The position numbers and the translations under genes are program-made. From Paenibacillus sp. VTT E-133291 (GTDB lineage: Bacteria > Bacillota > Bacilli > Paenibacillales > Paenibacillaceae): a DNA stretch of 64,000 nucleotides. Under the pieces are notes generated by a model that did no database searches, was not told where the DNA came from, and saw only the letters and a list, made by a program, of their open reading frames with translations. Shown here piece by piece: positions 51,614 to 60,642 of this stretch; positions within the stretch are counted from its first letter, which is position 1; each line of letters begins with the position of its first letter. The stretch covers positions 82,033-146,032 of the forward strand of contig NZ_NFVA01000005.1 of assembly GCF_002264395.1 (NCBI RefSeq), written 5' to 3'.

Positions 51614-53773
51614 ATGACTAAACTGTTTATCCAAGATCTTGTGAACGATATGACGCTAGAAGAAAAGTTGGCCCAATTGACCCAGCTAGGCCCTCACTAT
51701 TGGGGTTTGGATGATACCGTAGATTTAACCGGTCCATTCAAAGAGCTGAACATTAATCCGCAGCTAATGGAGAACATCGGAAGCGTTCTGAACGGCATTG
51801 GAGCCAGGAATGTGATTGATCTACAGACCCGGCATTTGCAAGCCAGCCGTCAGAAAATCCCCTTGCTCTTCATGGCGGATGTCATTCATGGCTACAGAAC
51901 AATTCTTCCGATCCCGCTTGCGATAGGTTGTAGCTTTGATATGGAAGCTTGCGAGCGATTTGCTGAAGTTGCAGCCAAAGAGAGCGCAGCTGCCGGCATC
52001 CATCTCACTTTCTCACCTATGACAGATCTCGTACGCGATCCGCGCTGGGGACGGGTGATGGAGACATCCGGTGAGGATCCTTATCTGAATGCCCGTGTAA
52101 CTGAGAGCATGGTACGGGGCTATCAGGGCAAAGACCTAAAAGAAAAAGGTCGTATCGCTGCCTGTGTGAAACACTTCGCCGGTTACGGCGCTCCCGAAGG
52201 CGGTCGAGAATATAATACGGTCGATATGTCCCTCGGCGTATTACGTGAGTTCTATCTACCAGCCTATAAAGCTGCTGTAGATGCTGGTGTAGCCATGGTG
52301 ATGGCCGCATTCAATACGATTGACCGCATACCAGCAAGCGGTAATTCCAAACTTCTCCGGGGAATTTTGCGTGAGGAATGGGGCTTCAACGGCGTTACCA
52401 TTGCCGACTTCAATTCCGTCAATGAGCTAATCCCTCATGGTGCAGCTGAGGATGGCCGTGAAGCAGCGGAGAAAAGTATAGCTGCAGGACTTGATATTGA
52501 AATGATGTCCACCCATTATCTAAACCACGGCGCTGCTCTAGTCGAAGAAGGCAAGCTTGATATCTCCTTGATTGATGAAGCCGTTATCCGGGTGCTAGAA
52601 CTCAAGGACGCTCTCGGCTTGTTTGACAATCCATTCAAGGATGCAGATCCAATAGTAGATGAGGCACCTACGCCGAGCGTAGAGAATTTACAAGCTGCGA
52701 GAGAGCTGGGTGCCAGCTCAGTGGTGCTGTTGAAAAATGACAATAACGCTCTGCCCCTTAAACACGGTATGAAGATTGGATTGGCTGGTCCCTTCGCCAC
52801 CTCTATTCAAGTGCTGGGCGGCTGGTCTGGAACGGAAAAAGACCCAGCCGTATCACTCTACAATGGCATTTCTCAAAAAACATCTGCCGCGGATATTATT
52901 ACGGCCATGACTGGTGAGCTGGGAAGCATGCTGGAGGGTGTTTTTGATGTGGAGGATGAAATCGAAGAAGCATTCCAGCGCCTGAAAGATTGCGACGTCA
53001 TTCTCACTGCTGTCGGTGAGAATCAGCAGGATACCGGGGAAGGCGGAAGCAAAACCAATCTGCGCTTGTCGACCAATCAGGAGAAGCTGATTTGGCGTCT
53101 GAAAGATACCGGCAAAAAGATTGTTACCATTGTATTTAGCGGCCGACCGCTGGAACTAAAGCCTGTTCTTGAGGCTAGCGACGCTTTGCTGCAAGCCTGG
53201 TTTCTGGGTACAGAATCCGGAAACTCACTAGCTGATGTGCTGTTCGGAGATTATAATCCGTCCGCTCGTTTATCAATGAGCTTTCCTTACTCGGTTGGGC
53301 AAATCCCTGTTTATTACAATGCCTATCAGACGGGACGCCCTTATGATCCTCTATATCCCAATGTACGTTATGTAACCCGATATTTGGATTGCCCTAATGA
53401 TCCGCTGTTCTGCTTTGGCTATGGTCTGAGCTACTCCAGTTTTGATTACAGCAACTTCAATGTTGATGCTACCGATCGGATTGTTGCCTCCATTGAAGTG
53501 GAGAATACTTCAGACATCACCGGCAAGGAAACCGTTCAACTCTATATCCATGACGTTAGCGCAAGTGTTGTACGCCCGGTCAAGGAGCTGAAAGCCTTCC
53601 GACAAATTACACTCGCAGCGCATGAGAAACAAGTGGTTTCTTTCGAGATTACTAGAGAAATGCTGATGTTCTATGGAAAAGACGATCAAATGGTCTTCGA
53701 ACCCGGAGAATTTGATATTATGATTGGTAGGAACTCCGGAGATCATTTCACCCAGCGGATCTGGATCGGCTAA
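51614..53773 (+). CDS. GH3 beta-glycosidase (glucosidase/xylosidase type)
   Basis: 719 residues without a signal peptide. Three-domain GH3: barrel with nucleophile D265 in VTIADFNSVNEL, alpha/beta sandwich (SSVVLLKNDNNALPLK, GEGGSKTNL), fibronectin-like C-terminus (EVENTSDITGKETVQLYIHD). KHFAGYG and SGEDPYL line the active site. The start at 51614 has GAGGAAGGTG; the frame extends to 51446 without support. It would cleave a terminal beta-glucose, xylose or similar unit from a sugar brought in by the divergent importer. Confidence 0.93.
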   Translation: MTKLFIQDLVNDMTLEEKLAQLTQLGPHYWGLDDTVDLTGPFKELNINPQLMENIGSVLNGIGARNVIDLQTRHLQASRQKIPLLFMADVIHGYRTILPIPLAIGCSFDMEACERFAEVAAKESAAAGIHLTFSPMTDLVRDPRWGRVMETSGEDPYLNARVTESMVRGYQGKDLKEKGRIAACVKHFAGYGAPEGGREYNTVDMSLGVLREFYLPAYKAAVDAGVAMVMAAFNTIDRIPASGNSKLLRGILREEWGFNGVTIADFNSVNELIPHGAAEDGREAAEKSIAAGLDIEMMSTHYLNHGAALVEEGKLDISLIDEAVIRVLELKDALGLFDNPFKDADPIVDEAPTPSVENLQAARELGASSVVLLKNDNNALPLKHGMKIGLAGPFATSIQVLGGWSGTEKDPAVSLYNGISQKTSAADIITAMTGELGSMLEGVFDVEDEIEEAFQRLKDCDVILTAVGENQQDTGEGGSKTNLRLSTNQEKLIWRLKDTGKKIVTIVFSGRPLELKPVLEASDALLQAWFLGTESGNSLADVLFGDYNPSARLSMSFPYSVGQIPVYYNAYQTGRPYDPLYPNVRYVTRYLDCPNDPLFCFGYGLSYSSFDYSNFNVDATDRIVASIEVENTSDITGKETVQLYIHDVSASVVRPVKELKAFRQITLAAHEKQVVSFEITREMLMFYGKDDQMVFEPGEFDIMIGRNSGDHFTQRIWIG

Positions 53774-53885
53774 CGTCTATGGCTACATAGCTGATAGTGT
53801 CAGCCCTCACCCGGCTTGTGTCGCATAAGCGGCTCACGCTTCCGGAGCTTAGAATTCAATATCAGACAGTAAGGGAGATACCCCA

Positions 53886-54854
53886 ATGAGACACAGCTTA
53901 TCATTTCAGCAAGATGGAACTTTGAAAATTGTACAGTTCACTGATCTTCACTGGATGGATGGAAGAGCCGAAGATCAGCGTACCCGGGAACTGATGGAAC
54001 GCGTTCTGGAAGCGGAACAACCTGATCTTGTAGTTTTCACGGGCGATCTAATTTACACCGGCCCTGTATCACCTGGTGAAAAGGCCTGTGAAGACCCCGC
54101 CCAAGCTTTTCGGGATGCTGTTGCTGCTGTGGAGAAAACGGGAACCCCTTGGGCCTTCGTATTTGGCAACCATGATACAGAAACCCTGATTTCCCGCAAT
54201 GAACTGATGCAGATTGCCTTGGAGCATCCCCACTGCCTGGCCAAAGCCGGCCCAGAGGATCTCGAGGGTTCAGGGAATTACTCACTTGAAATTAAAGATC
54301 AGGATGGCCAAGCGGCTGCAGTCCTTTATTTTATTGACTCGGGCAGCTACTCTGAGATGGAGCATATCCCTGGCTACAATTGGGTTAGCCGGAGTCAGAT
54401 CAATTGGCTGACAGCTGAATCAGATCGGCTAAATCCAAAGACTGCGGAAGACAGACTACCAGCATTAGCTTTCTTTCATATCCCAATTCCTGAATACCGG
54501 GAAGTATGGTTCACACAAGTTTGTCATGGACATAAGAACGAGCGTGTATGCTCACCACATGTTAACTCGGGATTGTTCACCGCTTTACTTGAAATGGGTG
54601 ATGTGCTGGGCACTTTTTGCGGGCATGACCATGTTAACGATTTTACGGGAAGCCTGTATGGCATACGTCTTTCCTATGGCCGTGCTACCGGCTACAATAC
54701 TTATGGAAAAGAAGGCTTTATGCGGGGCGCACGCGTCATCAAACTGACCCAAGGCACCCAAGACTTTAATACCTGGATTCGACTTGAAGACGGATCCGTT
54801 CTACTGGAACAACCCGTTCATCAACCTGAACCTGATGCCACTCCAGAGTATTAA
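53886..54854 (+). CDS. Metallophosphoesterase
   Basis: 322 residues. Calcineurin-like motifs in order: DLH (D20, H22), GDLIYTG (D54), GNHDTE (N95, H96, D97), FHIPIPE (His) and GHDHVND (two His). They bind two metals. Purple acid phosphatase-like size with no signal peptide. It lies 112 bp after GH3 and may share its transcript; what it hydrolyses is unknown. TAAGGGAGA lies upstream. Confidence 0.9.
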   Translation: MRHSLSFQQDGTLKIVQFTDLHWMDGRAEDQRTRELMERVLEAEQPDLVVFTGDLIYTGPVSPGEKACEDPAQAFRDAVAAVEKTGTPWAFVFGNHDTETLISRNELMQIALEHPHCLAKAGPEDLEGSGNYSLEIKDQDGQAAAVLYFIDSGSYSEMEHIPGYNWVSRSQINWLTAESDRLNPKTAEDRLPALAFFHIPIPEYREVWFTQVCHGHKNERVCSPHVNSGLFTALLEMGDVLGTFCGHDHVNDFTGSLYGIRLSYGRATGYNTYGKEGFMRGARVIKLTQGTQDFNTWIRLEDGSVLLEQPVHQPEPDATPEY

Positions 54855-54898
54855 TCGCCTTCCTTCATTTTCTACACTCTTATTTGCTCATTATAGTG

Positions 54899-54934
54899 AT
54901 AAAAAGAACCCGCATTGTGCAGGTTCTTTTTTTA
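54899..54934 (+). terminator. Terminator after metallophosphoesterase gene
   Basis: AAAAAGAACCCGC / GCAGGTTCTTTTTTT stem and T-run. Confidence 0.85.
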
Positions 54935-55048
54935 TGTTCTAATATTAGCTTGTTCCCATACTCCCCATTACATCGCTTTTTTTGTTAAAATAGAGTAGTC
55001 GACGTATTAAGCACTACAGCGTCAGTCATGGAACGGAGGCAAGTACCT

Positions 55049-55801
55049 GTGGATTATATTATTCTGGACATCGAATTCAACGGCCGTAAGTTTGCCAGCG
55101 AGCACCCTATGGAGGTCATTGAGATTGGAGCCGTCCGGTTAGACTCTTCATTGCAGTATAAGGATGAATTTTCTTCCTTGATCAAACCCATATATTTCTC
55201 CACCCTTAATTCTTTTATTAAGAAAAAAACCGGTATTCCCCAAGAGGAAATCGACATCGCACCCCGATTCCCGAAAGTCATCACTGCTTTTAGAGAGTGG
55301 CTTGATCTAAGTACAGATGGAGTGCTGCTGCTTACTTGGGGTGGCGAAGACATGAAACGAATCATTCAGGATGTACGTATGCACAAGATGGACGACTCCT
55401 ACTGGATGTCCGCAACGTATTTCGATTTACTGAAGGGTGTGCTTCGGGCTCGAGGACTAAGTAATGATGTCAGCGTGGAAAGCGCAATGGCTTTATTTGA
55501 ACTTGAACCTTCCGGATCTGCTCACCGGGCGCTGGATGATGCAAAGATGACTTCAGAGATTTTCCGCGCTGTGTTTAAGGATCTGGATTTTGAGCGCTCA
55601 CAGCATTACGTAGATACCTTTTCTAATGCCAAAGAACGTAAGACGGTCAAAGTTGCCATTAAAGCGATGAACTCACAAAAAATAGTACCTACCTGGGACC
55701 TTGTTCTCGAACACTACTTCTCAGACAAAACAACCCTAGCTGATCCTCGGAAATTAGAGGAATTACAGAATTATTTTGCGGCGCAGATGGGTCAAAAATA
55801 A
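55049..55801 (+). CDS. DEDDh-type 3'-5' exonuclease
   Basis: 250 residues. Exo I motif DIEFN (D7, E9), a later WGGEDMKRI aspartate, and Exo III SAHRALDDA (His, Asp) make up the DEDDh set used by DnaQ/ERI-like enzymes on DNA or RNA ends. The GTG at 55049 follows GGAGG by 9 bases and gives a clean start (MDYIILDIE); the ATG at 55028 is unsupported. A single domain, no polymerase fused. It stands alone between terminators. KapD (sporulation inhibitor pathway) is a possible relation. Confidence 0.85.
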   Translation: MDYIILDIEFNGRKFASEHPMEVIEIGAVRLDSSLQYKDEFSSLIKPIYFSTLNSFIKKKTGIPQEEIDIAPRFPKVITAFREWLDLSTDGVLLLTWGGEDMKRIIQDVRMHKMDDSYWMSATYFDLLKGVLRARGLSNDVSVESAMALFELEPSGSAHRALDDAKMTSEIFRAVFKDLDFERSQHYVDTFSNAKERKTVKVAIKAMNSQKIVPTWDLVLEHYFSDKTTLADPRKLEELQNYFAAQMGQK

Positions 55802-55822
55802 CTTCAAACATCAGCAAATCAT

Positions 55823-55870
55823 AGCAGCGGCAGTCTTCCCAATGATCTTCAGCGGGTAACTGCCGCTGTT
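55823..55870 (+). terminator. Terminator after exonuclease gene
   Basis: CAGCGGCAGT (55825-55834) and ACTGCCGCTG (55859-55868), 10-bp perfect stem with a 24-base loop, then TTT. Confidence 0.65.
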
Positions 55871-55891
55871 TGGGATACCCTAAAAAAACAT

Positions 55892-55922
55892 TTGACCTTC
55901 ACGCTACGTAAAGGTGTACATT
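55892..55922 (+). promoter_or_regulatory. MerR-type promoter with operator palindrome in a 19-bp spacer
   Basis: TTGACC (55892-55897), 19-bp spacer, TACATT (55917-55922). The operator arms ACCTTCACG (55895-55903) and CGTAAAGGT (55907-55915) match at 8 of 9 positions with a 3-bp centre. The long spacer is the hallmark of MerR-controlled promoters. Confidence 0.8.
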
Positions 55923-55943
55923 GAATTTGTGGGAGGTGATACT

Positions 55944-56705
55944 ACGGAATACACAGTACAGAAGCTCGCTGAGCTAGCTGGAATCAGTACGCGAACCCTG
56001 CGATACTACGACGAGTTTGGCATTCTTAAGCCGGCGAGAATCAACTCCTCGGGGTATCGTATCTATGGCCGCACCGAAGTAGATCAACTGCAGCAAATTT
56101 TATTTTATCGAGAGCTTGGCTTGAGTCTGGAACGTATCAAAGCTATTATGACCGAACCGTCTTTCGACGGAGCCAAGGCACTACGGGAGCATCATGACAA
56201 GCTGCTTGAAAAGAGACATCAATTAGATCTACTCATTGCTAACGTCGAACAGACGCTAGCTCACCAAGAAGGGAGAATGACTATGAGTGACGCAGAGAAA
56301 TTTGAAGGCTTTAAACAAAAGCTGGTAGAAGACAACGAGAAGAAATACGGTCAAGAAATTAGAGAGAAATACGGGGACAGCACTGTAGATCAATCCAACA
56401 AGAAGCTTAAAGGTATGACAGAAGAACAATATGCGGCTATACAGCAGCTTGAGGAGGAAATGTTTGAGTCCCTTGTTCAAGCGATGGAGCATGGAGATCC
56501 TGCCAGTGTATTGGCGCAAAAAAGTGCTGATCTGCACCGCCAGTGGCTCTCCTTCTACTGGGATTCCTATTCCAAAGAGGCACATGCCGGTGTTGCACAA
56601 ATGTATGTTGATGATGAGCGTTTTAGCAAGTACTACGACAAGCATCGCCCTGGACTTGCAGCGTTCTTAAGAGATGCCGTTCACGTATACACGGGTGCAA
56701 AATAA
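55944..56705 (+). CDS. MerR-family activator with TipAS-type ligand domain
   Basis: 253 residues from an apparent ACG codon at 55944. N-terminal winged helix (YTVQKLAELAGISTRTLRYYDE, then INSSGYRIYG wing), a coiled-coil linker (about 80-120) and a TipAS-like domain after residue 120 (EKFEGFKQKLVEDNEKKYG). The frame is open back to a GTG at 55914, but that lies inside the gene's own promoter. The next in-frame GTG (55929) sits at the predicted transcription start with no ribosome site. GGAGGTGAT (55932-55940) is ideally placed before ACG. Probably autoregulatory and ligand-activated. Start uncertain. Confidence 0.85.
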   Translation, partial: TEYTVQKLAELAGISTRTLRYYDEFGILKPARINSSGYRIYGRTEVDQLQQILFYRELGLSLERIKAIMTEPSFDGAKALREHHDKLLEKRHQLDLLIANVEQTLAHQEGRMTMSDAEKFEGFKQKLVEDNEKKYGQEIREKYGDSTVDQSNKKLKGMTEEQYAAIQQLEEEMFESLVQAMEHGDPASVLAQKSADLHRQWLSFYWDSYSKEAHAGVAQMYVDDERFSKYYDKHRPGLAAFLRDAVHVYTGAK

Positions 56706-56707
56706 TA

Positions 56708-56748
56708 AAAAAGAGCGGCACCGGAAATCCGGTCGCCGCTCTATTTCT
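56708..56748. terminator. Terminator between MerR gene and aroD
   Basis: AGAGCGGC..CCGGAAATCCGG..GCCGCTCT stem with A-run before and T-rich tail after; convergent genes. Confidence 0.8.
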
Positions 56749-56774
56749 TTTATCTGGAACCTTGCTGATCCCTC

Positions 56775-57539
56775 TTATAGACTGCTATGCAGCAGTGACA
56801 GTACTTTTCGCAGCTCAACTACAGCTACCTGCCCAGGTGCAGATGGTTTATGTGCCGCTCCAAAGGTAAGCGCTGAACCGAATATTTCACCGGCTAGACG
56901 GCTAATTACCCCAGCTCCAGCCATAGACATCGTTATAATTGGGCGATCTGCATATTGTTCTTTCATCATATGGGTAGCTTCTAGTAAAGTCAGTACATCC
57001 CCCGCATCCTTAGGCATCACGGCAATTTTGGGCAGGTCCCCCCCAAGCTCCTGTGCTTTACATAGTCGTGAGATGATTTCCTCTTGAGAAGGGGTTCCAT
57101 GAAAATCATGATTGGATATAATGACAGACACATTATGGGTATGAGCAGTCTCGACTAGCAGCTTTACATCCTGTTCCTCATTAAATAATTCAATATCTAT
57201 TATGTCTACCAGCCCGCTTTCGGCTGCAGCAGTATTCAATGCAATGTAGTACTCCTTGCTAACCTGCTTTTCGCCACCTTCTTTGGCACTCCGAAAAGTA
57301 AAAATCAGCGGTAACTCCGGAATTACAGAATGGATTTCTTTTAGTGCTGAATTGACCGCCTCTACGTCTTCAACTTCATCAAAAAAATCCGTCCGCCACT
57401 CTACTAAATCGGGACTAAGCTCTTTTAATGATTCGGCTTCCTGTTTCAGTTCAGACAAGGTAGCTCCAATCAACGGAACACATATTTTAGGGATTCCTTC
57501 GCCAATGATCACATTTTTTACGATTACTGTCCTGCTCAT
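56775..57539 (-). CDS. aroD: Type I 3-dehydroquinate dehydratase
   Basis: 254 residues. Shikimate pathway, step 3, by a Schiff-base mechanism: Lys171 (LPKIAVMP) and His144 (ISNHDFHGTP) are the catalytic pair. PDLVEWRTDFFD is the other signature. Lies 44 bases after the ribokinase gene, so the two may share a transcript, although the pathways are unrelated. No other shikimate gene is present here. Confidence 0.94.
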   Translation of the reverse strand: MSRTVIVKNVIIGEGIPKICVPLIGATLSELKQEAESLKELSPDLVEWRTDFFDEVEDVEAVNSALKEIHSVIPELPLIFTFRSAKEGGEKQVSKEYYIALNTAAAESGLVDIIDIELFNEEQDVKLLVETAHTHNVSVIISNHDFHGTPSQEEIISRLCKAQELGGDLPKIAVMPKDAGDVLTLLEATHMMKEQYADRPIITMSMAGAGVISRLAGEIFGSALTFGAAHKPSAPGQVAVVELRKVLSLLHSSL

Positions 57540-57583
57540 TATTTCAGCCCCTATCCAGTCGTCTGTTATAGATTCTGTATTGT

Positions 57584-58522
57584 TTATTTTACTGCCGATA
57601 CATATTTTAGAAACTGTTCGACCTCTGATAATTGCGGAAGCGATGGGATCGCGCCTTCTTTCCCTACAGCCAGTGCTCCAACAGCATTAGCGAAGCTCAC
57701 TGCCTCCTCCAACGTTTTGCCTAAGACCAATTGCTGGGCTAATGCCCCATTGAATGAGTCTCCGGCAGCAACCGTGTCTATCGCCTTAACCGGGAATCCA
57801 GGAACTGACTTAGCGCCTTCAGCATTAACGATCAGTGCACCTTTAGATCCCAAGGTTACGATCACATTTTTAACACCTTTTTGCAGCAAAATACGGGCTG
57901 CCTGCTCAGCAGTCTCTAAACTATCTACAGTCATTCCAGTCAAAATTCCCGCTTCCGTCTCATTAGGTGTCAGATACGATACTTGACCCAGCATCTCGTC
58001 TTTAAGTACTCTAGCTGGTGCCGGATTCAGAATGACCGGAATTCCATGACGATGTGCAATGGCAATAGCATGCTCACTCATCGCCAGTTCCATTTCAAGC
58101 TGCATCACTATCATCTCAGCCTGGCTAATTACAGCCTCTAACGCCTGTATATCCTCTGCAAATAGATCAATATTCGCTCCGGGTACAACGATAATCCGAT
58201 TCTCTCCATCTTCTTCAATAACGATTGAAGCTACACCTGTTGCCTCAGTTTCACTCATTGAGATATGTTCTATATGAATACCTTCTTGCTTAATAATCTC
58301 CAGCATTTCGCTTCCAAAGGTATCTTTTCCGATGCTGCCGATCATACTAACCTCAGCACCCAGACGTGCTGCGGCAACGGCTTGATTCGCTCCCTTTCCA
58401 CCGGGAGATAGAGCAAATACTTGTCCCATAAGCGTTTCTCCTGCATTCGGTGCCCGGCTCGTACGTACTACCATATCCATATTTATGCTTCCAATCACAA
58501 CTATACCCAACTTAAACACCAC
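57584..58522 (-). CDS. rbsK: Ribokinase
   Basis: 312 residues. PfkB-family kinase: GSINMDMVVR with sugar-binding Asp, GGKGANQA (41-48), ATP-site TLGSKGALI and catalytic D255 in AAGDSFNGAL. The pattern is closest to ribokinases, which phosphorylate ribose at O5. The start is unclear: the GTG at 58522 is longest, but a TTG at 58510 has GGTGGTG 6 bases upstream. No ribose transporter (rbsABC) is linked. It is divergent from the phosphorylase gene. Confidence 0.9.
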   Translation of the reverse strand: MVFKLGIVVIGSINMDMVVRTSRAPNAGETLMGQVFALSPGGKGANQAVAAARLGAEVSMIGSIGKDTFGSEMLEIIKQEGIHIEHISMSETEATGVASIVIEEDGENRIIVVPGANIDLFAEDIQALEAVISQAEMIVMQLEMELAMSEHAIAIAHRHGIPVILNPAPARVLKDEMLGQVSYLTPNETEAGILTGMTVDSLETAEQAARILLQKGVKNVIVTLGSKGALIVNAEGAKSVPGFPVKAIDTVAAGDSFNGALAQQLVLGKTLEEAVSFANAVGALAVGKEGAIPSLPQLSEVEQFLKYVSAVK

Positions 58523-58650
58523 CAGTAATTATTTCTTCAATCTCTTTATCTTAGGGTCTTCCCTTCACTTTATCAATCACTTCCGTTGATTTTACCCCTA
58601 ATTGGCTATTTTCACCAAATCGACGTTATGCTTTTATAGATAAAGTGTGC

Positions 58651-58711
58651 TAGAATGATGGTGCAATCGCTTCCACAACGATTGTTGGCTGTTTTTTGAG
58701 CAAACGTTTGC
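58651..58711 (+). promoter_or_regulatory. Extended -10 promoter and LacI-type operator of the phosphorylase gene
   Basis: TGCTAGAAT (TAGAAT 58651-58656) is an extended -10. A perfect palindrome GCAAACGTTTGC lies at 58700-58711, about 37 bases after the predicted start. Confidence 0.55.
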
Positions 58712-58775
58712 ATCGTAGATAATGCCAGCAGCTTTACTGCAATTCAATCTAATCCGCGATTAGGAGGCTTATCAA

Positions 58776-60392
58776 GTGAACGAACAAAAATTACCAACAG
58801 TAGCTTATTTCAGTATGGAGTACGGGTTACATTCCGATTTTAAAATGTATGCCGGAGGGCTTGGAATTCTCGCCGGTGACTACATTAAGGGAGCTAAGGA
58901 CATCAATGCTCCTATTATCCCTATCGGGCTGAAGTGGAAACAAGGGTATACGGATCAAAAAATTGATGCGAATGGTAATCCGTACGACTCCTATCACAAT
59001 TATGTTTATGATTTTCTTGAAGATACAGGGGTGAAAGTAACCGTTAAAGTCAGAAAGACCGATGTGGTGTGCAAAGTATGGAAGACTGATTATTTTGGCA
59101 ACAGCACGTTGTATTTACTGGATACGGATATCCCCGAGAATAATGATGCCTGGATTACTGGACAACTGTACGGCTGGTTCGGCGAGGAACGGATCGCACA
59201 AGAGATCGTACTTGGAATCGGTGGAGTAAAAGCTATGCGTGCGCTAGGCATACCGATTGATGTGTATCATTTCAATGAAGGCCATGCAGCCCTTGCAGCT
59301 ATCGAGCTAATCCGAGAGAAAATGTCCGGAGGCAACACCTTTGAGGAAGCTTGGAAAGCTACTCGGGAAGAGGTTGTGTTCACTACACATACCCCAATCA
59401 AAGAAGGCAACGAAACCCATCCCCTCGACCGCTTAGAGTATATGAGTGCATTTAATGGTTTAACCCGTGATCAGATGGAGCGAATCGGTGGTGAGCCTTT
59501 CAACATGACAGTTGCCGGTCTGCGCCTCTCCCGAATATCCAATGCCGTGGCTCAGCTTCATGCGGATACAGCCAATAAGATGTGGAAAGAGGTTGCCGGA
59601 AGATCGGATATCATCGGCATTACTAATGCGATTCATACGCCTACCTGGGTTGATGAAAGAATGACCCAAGCCTACGAAGAAAATGGCGATTTATGGGCAG
59701 TGCATCAGGAAATTAAAGGTGAACTGATTGATTTTATTAAAGAACGCTCTGGCATTAGCCTCAATGCTGATAATCTACTTATTGGCTTCTCACGCAGAGC
59801 TGCTCCGTATAAACGCAGTGACCTGATCTTCTCGCAGCCGGACATTATTGAGCCTTATCTGGAGTCCGGCAAAATACAAATCGTCTTCTCTGGCAAAGCT
59901 CATCCACTCGATGATAACGGCAAAAAAATCGTCAGCAATTTAGTGGCGATGATGAAAAAATATCCGAAGAGTGTTGTCTTCTTAGAAAACTACGATATGA
60001 CTATCGGCGCACAGCTGACACGCGGTTCTGATATTTGGCTCAATAATCCTCGTAGACCACTGGAAGCAAGTGGTACCTCCGGGATGAAGGCAGCCATGAA
60101 CGGGGTATTGAACTGCTCTATTCTAGATGGCTGGTGGCCGGAAGCCTGTATAGATGGCAAGAATGGCTGGCAGATTGGAGATGGCTTCGAGACAACTGAC
60201 TTCGAGGTTCTGGATAAGCATGATAGTGATGCGCTATACGACACCCTATTGAATCGAGTACTCCCAACCTATTATGAGAATCGTGAACAGTGGGTACAAA
60301 TGATGAAGAAGAGTATCGAAACCACTCGCACCGAATTTGCCACCAAAAGAATGCTGGATGAATACTATAACAGAATGTACATTAAAAACTAA
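58776..60392 (+). CDS. glgP: Alpha-glucan phosphorylase, short form
   Basis: 538 residues, against about 750-840 for classical glycogen phosphorylases. The PLP lysine is K438 in EASGTSGMKAAMNG; the GFSRRAAPYKR phosphate site (about 337-347) and FNEGHAALA are present. The opening LPTVAYFSMEYGLH is that of the alpha-glucan phosphorylase family (TIGR02094 type), which includes short members. It releases glucose-1-phosphate from alpha-glucan or maltodextrin. GTG start with AGGAGG 8 bases upstream. No other glycogen gene is near. Confidence 0.9.
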   Translation: MNEQKLPTVAYFSMEYGLHSDFKMYAGGLGILAGDYIKGAKDINAPIIPIGLKWKQGYTDQKIDANGNPYDSYHNYVYDFLEDTGVKVTVKVRKTDVVCKVWKTDYFGNSTLYLLDTDIPENNDAWITGQLYGWFGEERIAQEIVLGIGGVKAMRALGIPIDVYHFNEGHAALAAIELIREKMSGGNTFEEAWKATREEVVFTTHTPIKEGNETHPLDRLEYMSAFNGLTRDQMERIGGEPFNMTVAGLRLSRISNAVAQLHADTANKMWKEVAGRSDIIGITNAIHTPTWVDERMTQAYEENGDLWAVHQEIKGELIDFIKERSGISLNADNLLIGFSRRAAPYKRSDLIFSQPDIIEPYLESGKIQIVFSGKAHPLDDNGKKIVSNLVAMMKKYPKSVVFLENYDMTIGAQLTRGSDIWLNNPRRPLEASGTSGMKAAMNGVLNCSILDGWWPEACIDGKNGWQIGDGFETTDFEVLDKHDSDALYDTLLNRVLPTYYENREQWVQMMKKSIETTRTEFATKRMLDEYYNRMYIKN

Positions 60393-60423
60393 GTACAGAA
60401 AACGGATATTCCTATATCAAAAT

Positions 60424-60472
60424 AGAACAGCGTACCCTCCAGTGATGGTAGAGGTGCGCTGTTTCTTTTTTA
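60424..60472 (+). terminator. Terminator after phosphorylase gene
   Basis: AACAGCGTACC / GGTGCGCTGTTTCTTTTTT stem and T-run. Confidence 0.75.
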
Positions 60473-60566
60473 ACTCTGCTTAGTAATTAATCACTCTATC
60501 TATCATATATATCTGAATGGGACGACGATTACCACATACTGTAATGTGTCAATTAATCAAAAAGTG

Positions 60567-60614
60567 TTGCATTTTCCCCAAAAAACATTAATATAGAACT
60601 TATACTAAATCTAA
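60567..60614 (+). promoter_or_regulatory. katA promoter with PerR-box-like site
   Basis: TTGCAT (60567-60572), 16-bp spacer, TAATAT (60589-60594). TTATACTAAATCTAA (60600-60614) covers the predicted start and matches the PerR consensus TTATAAT-N-ATTATAA at 11 of 14 fixed positions. Confidence 0.5.
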
Positions 60615-60642
60615 AATCAAATCTTACGAGGTGATTCTATTA

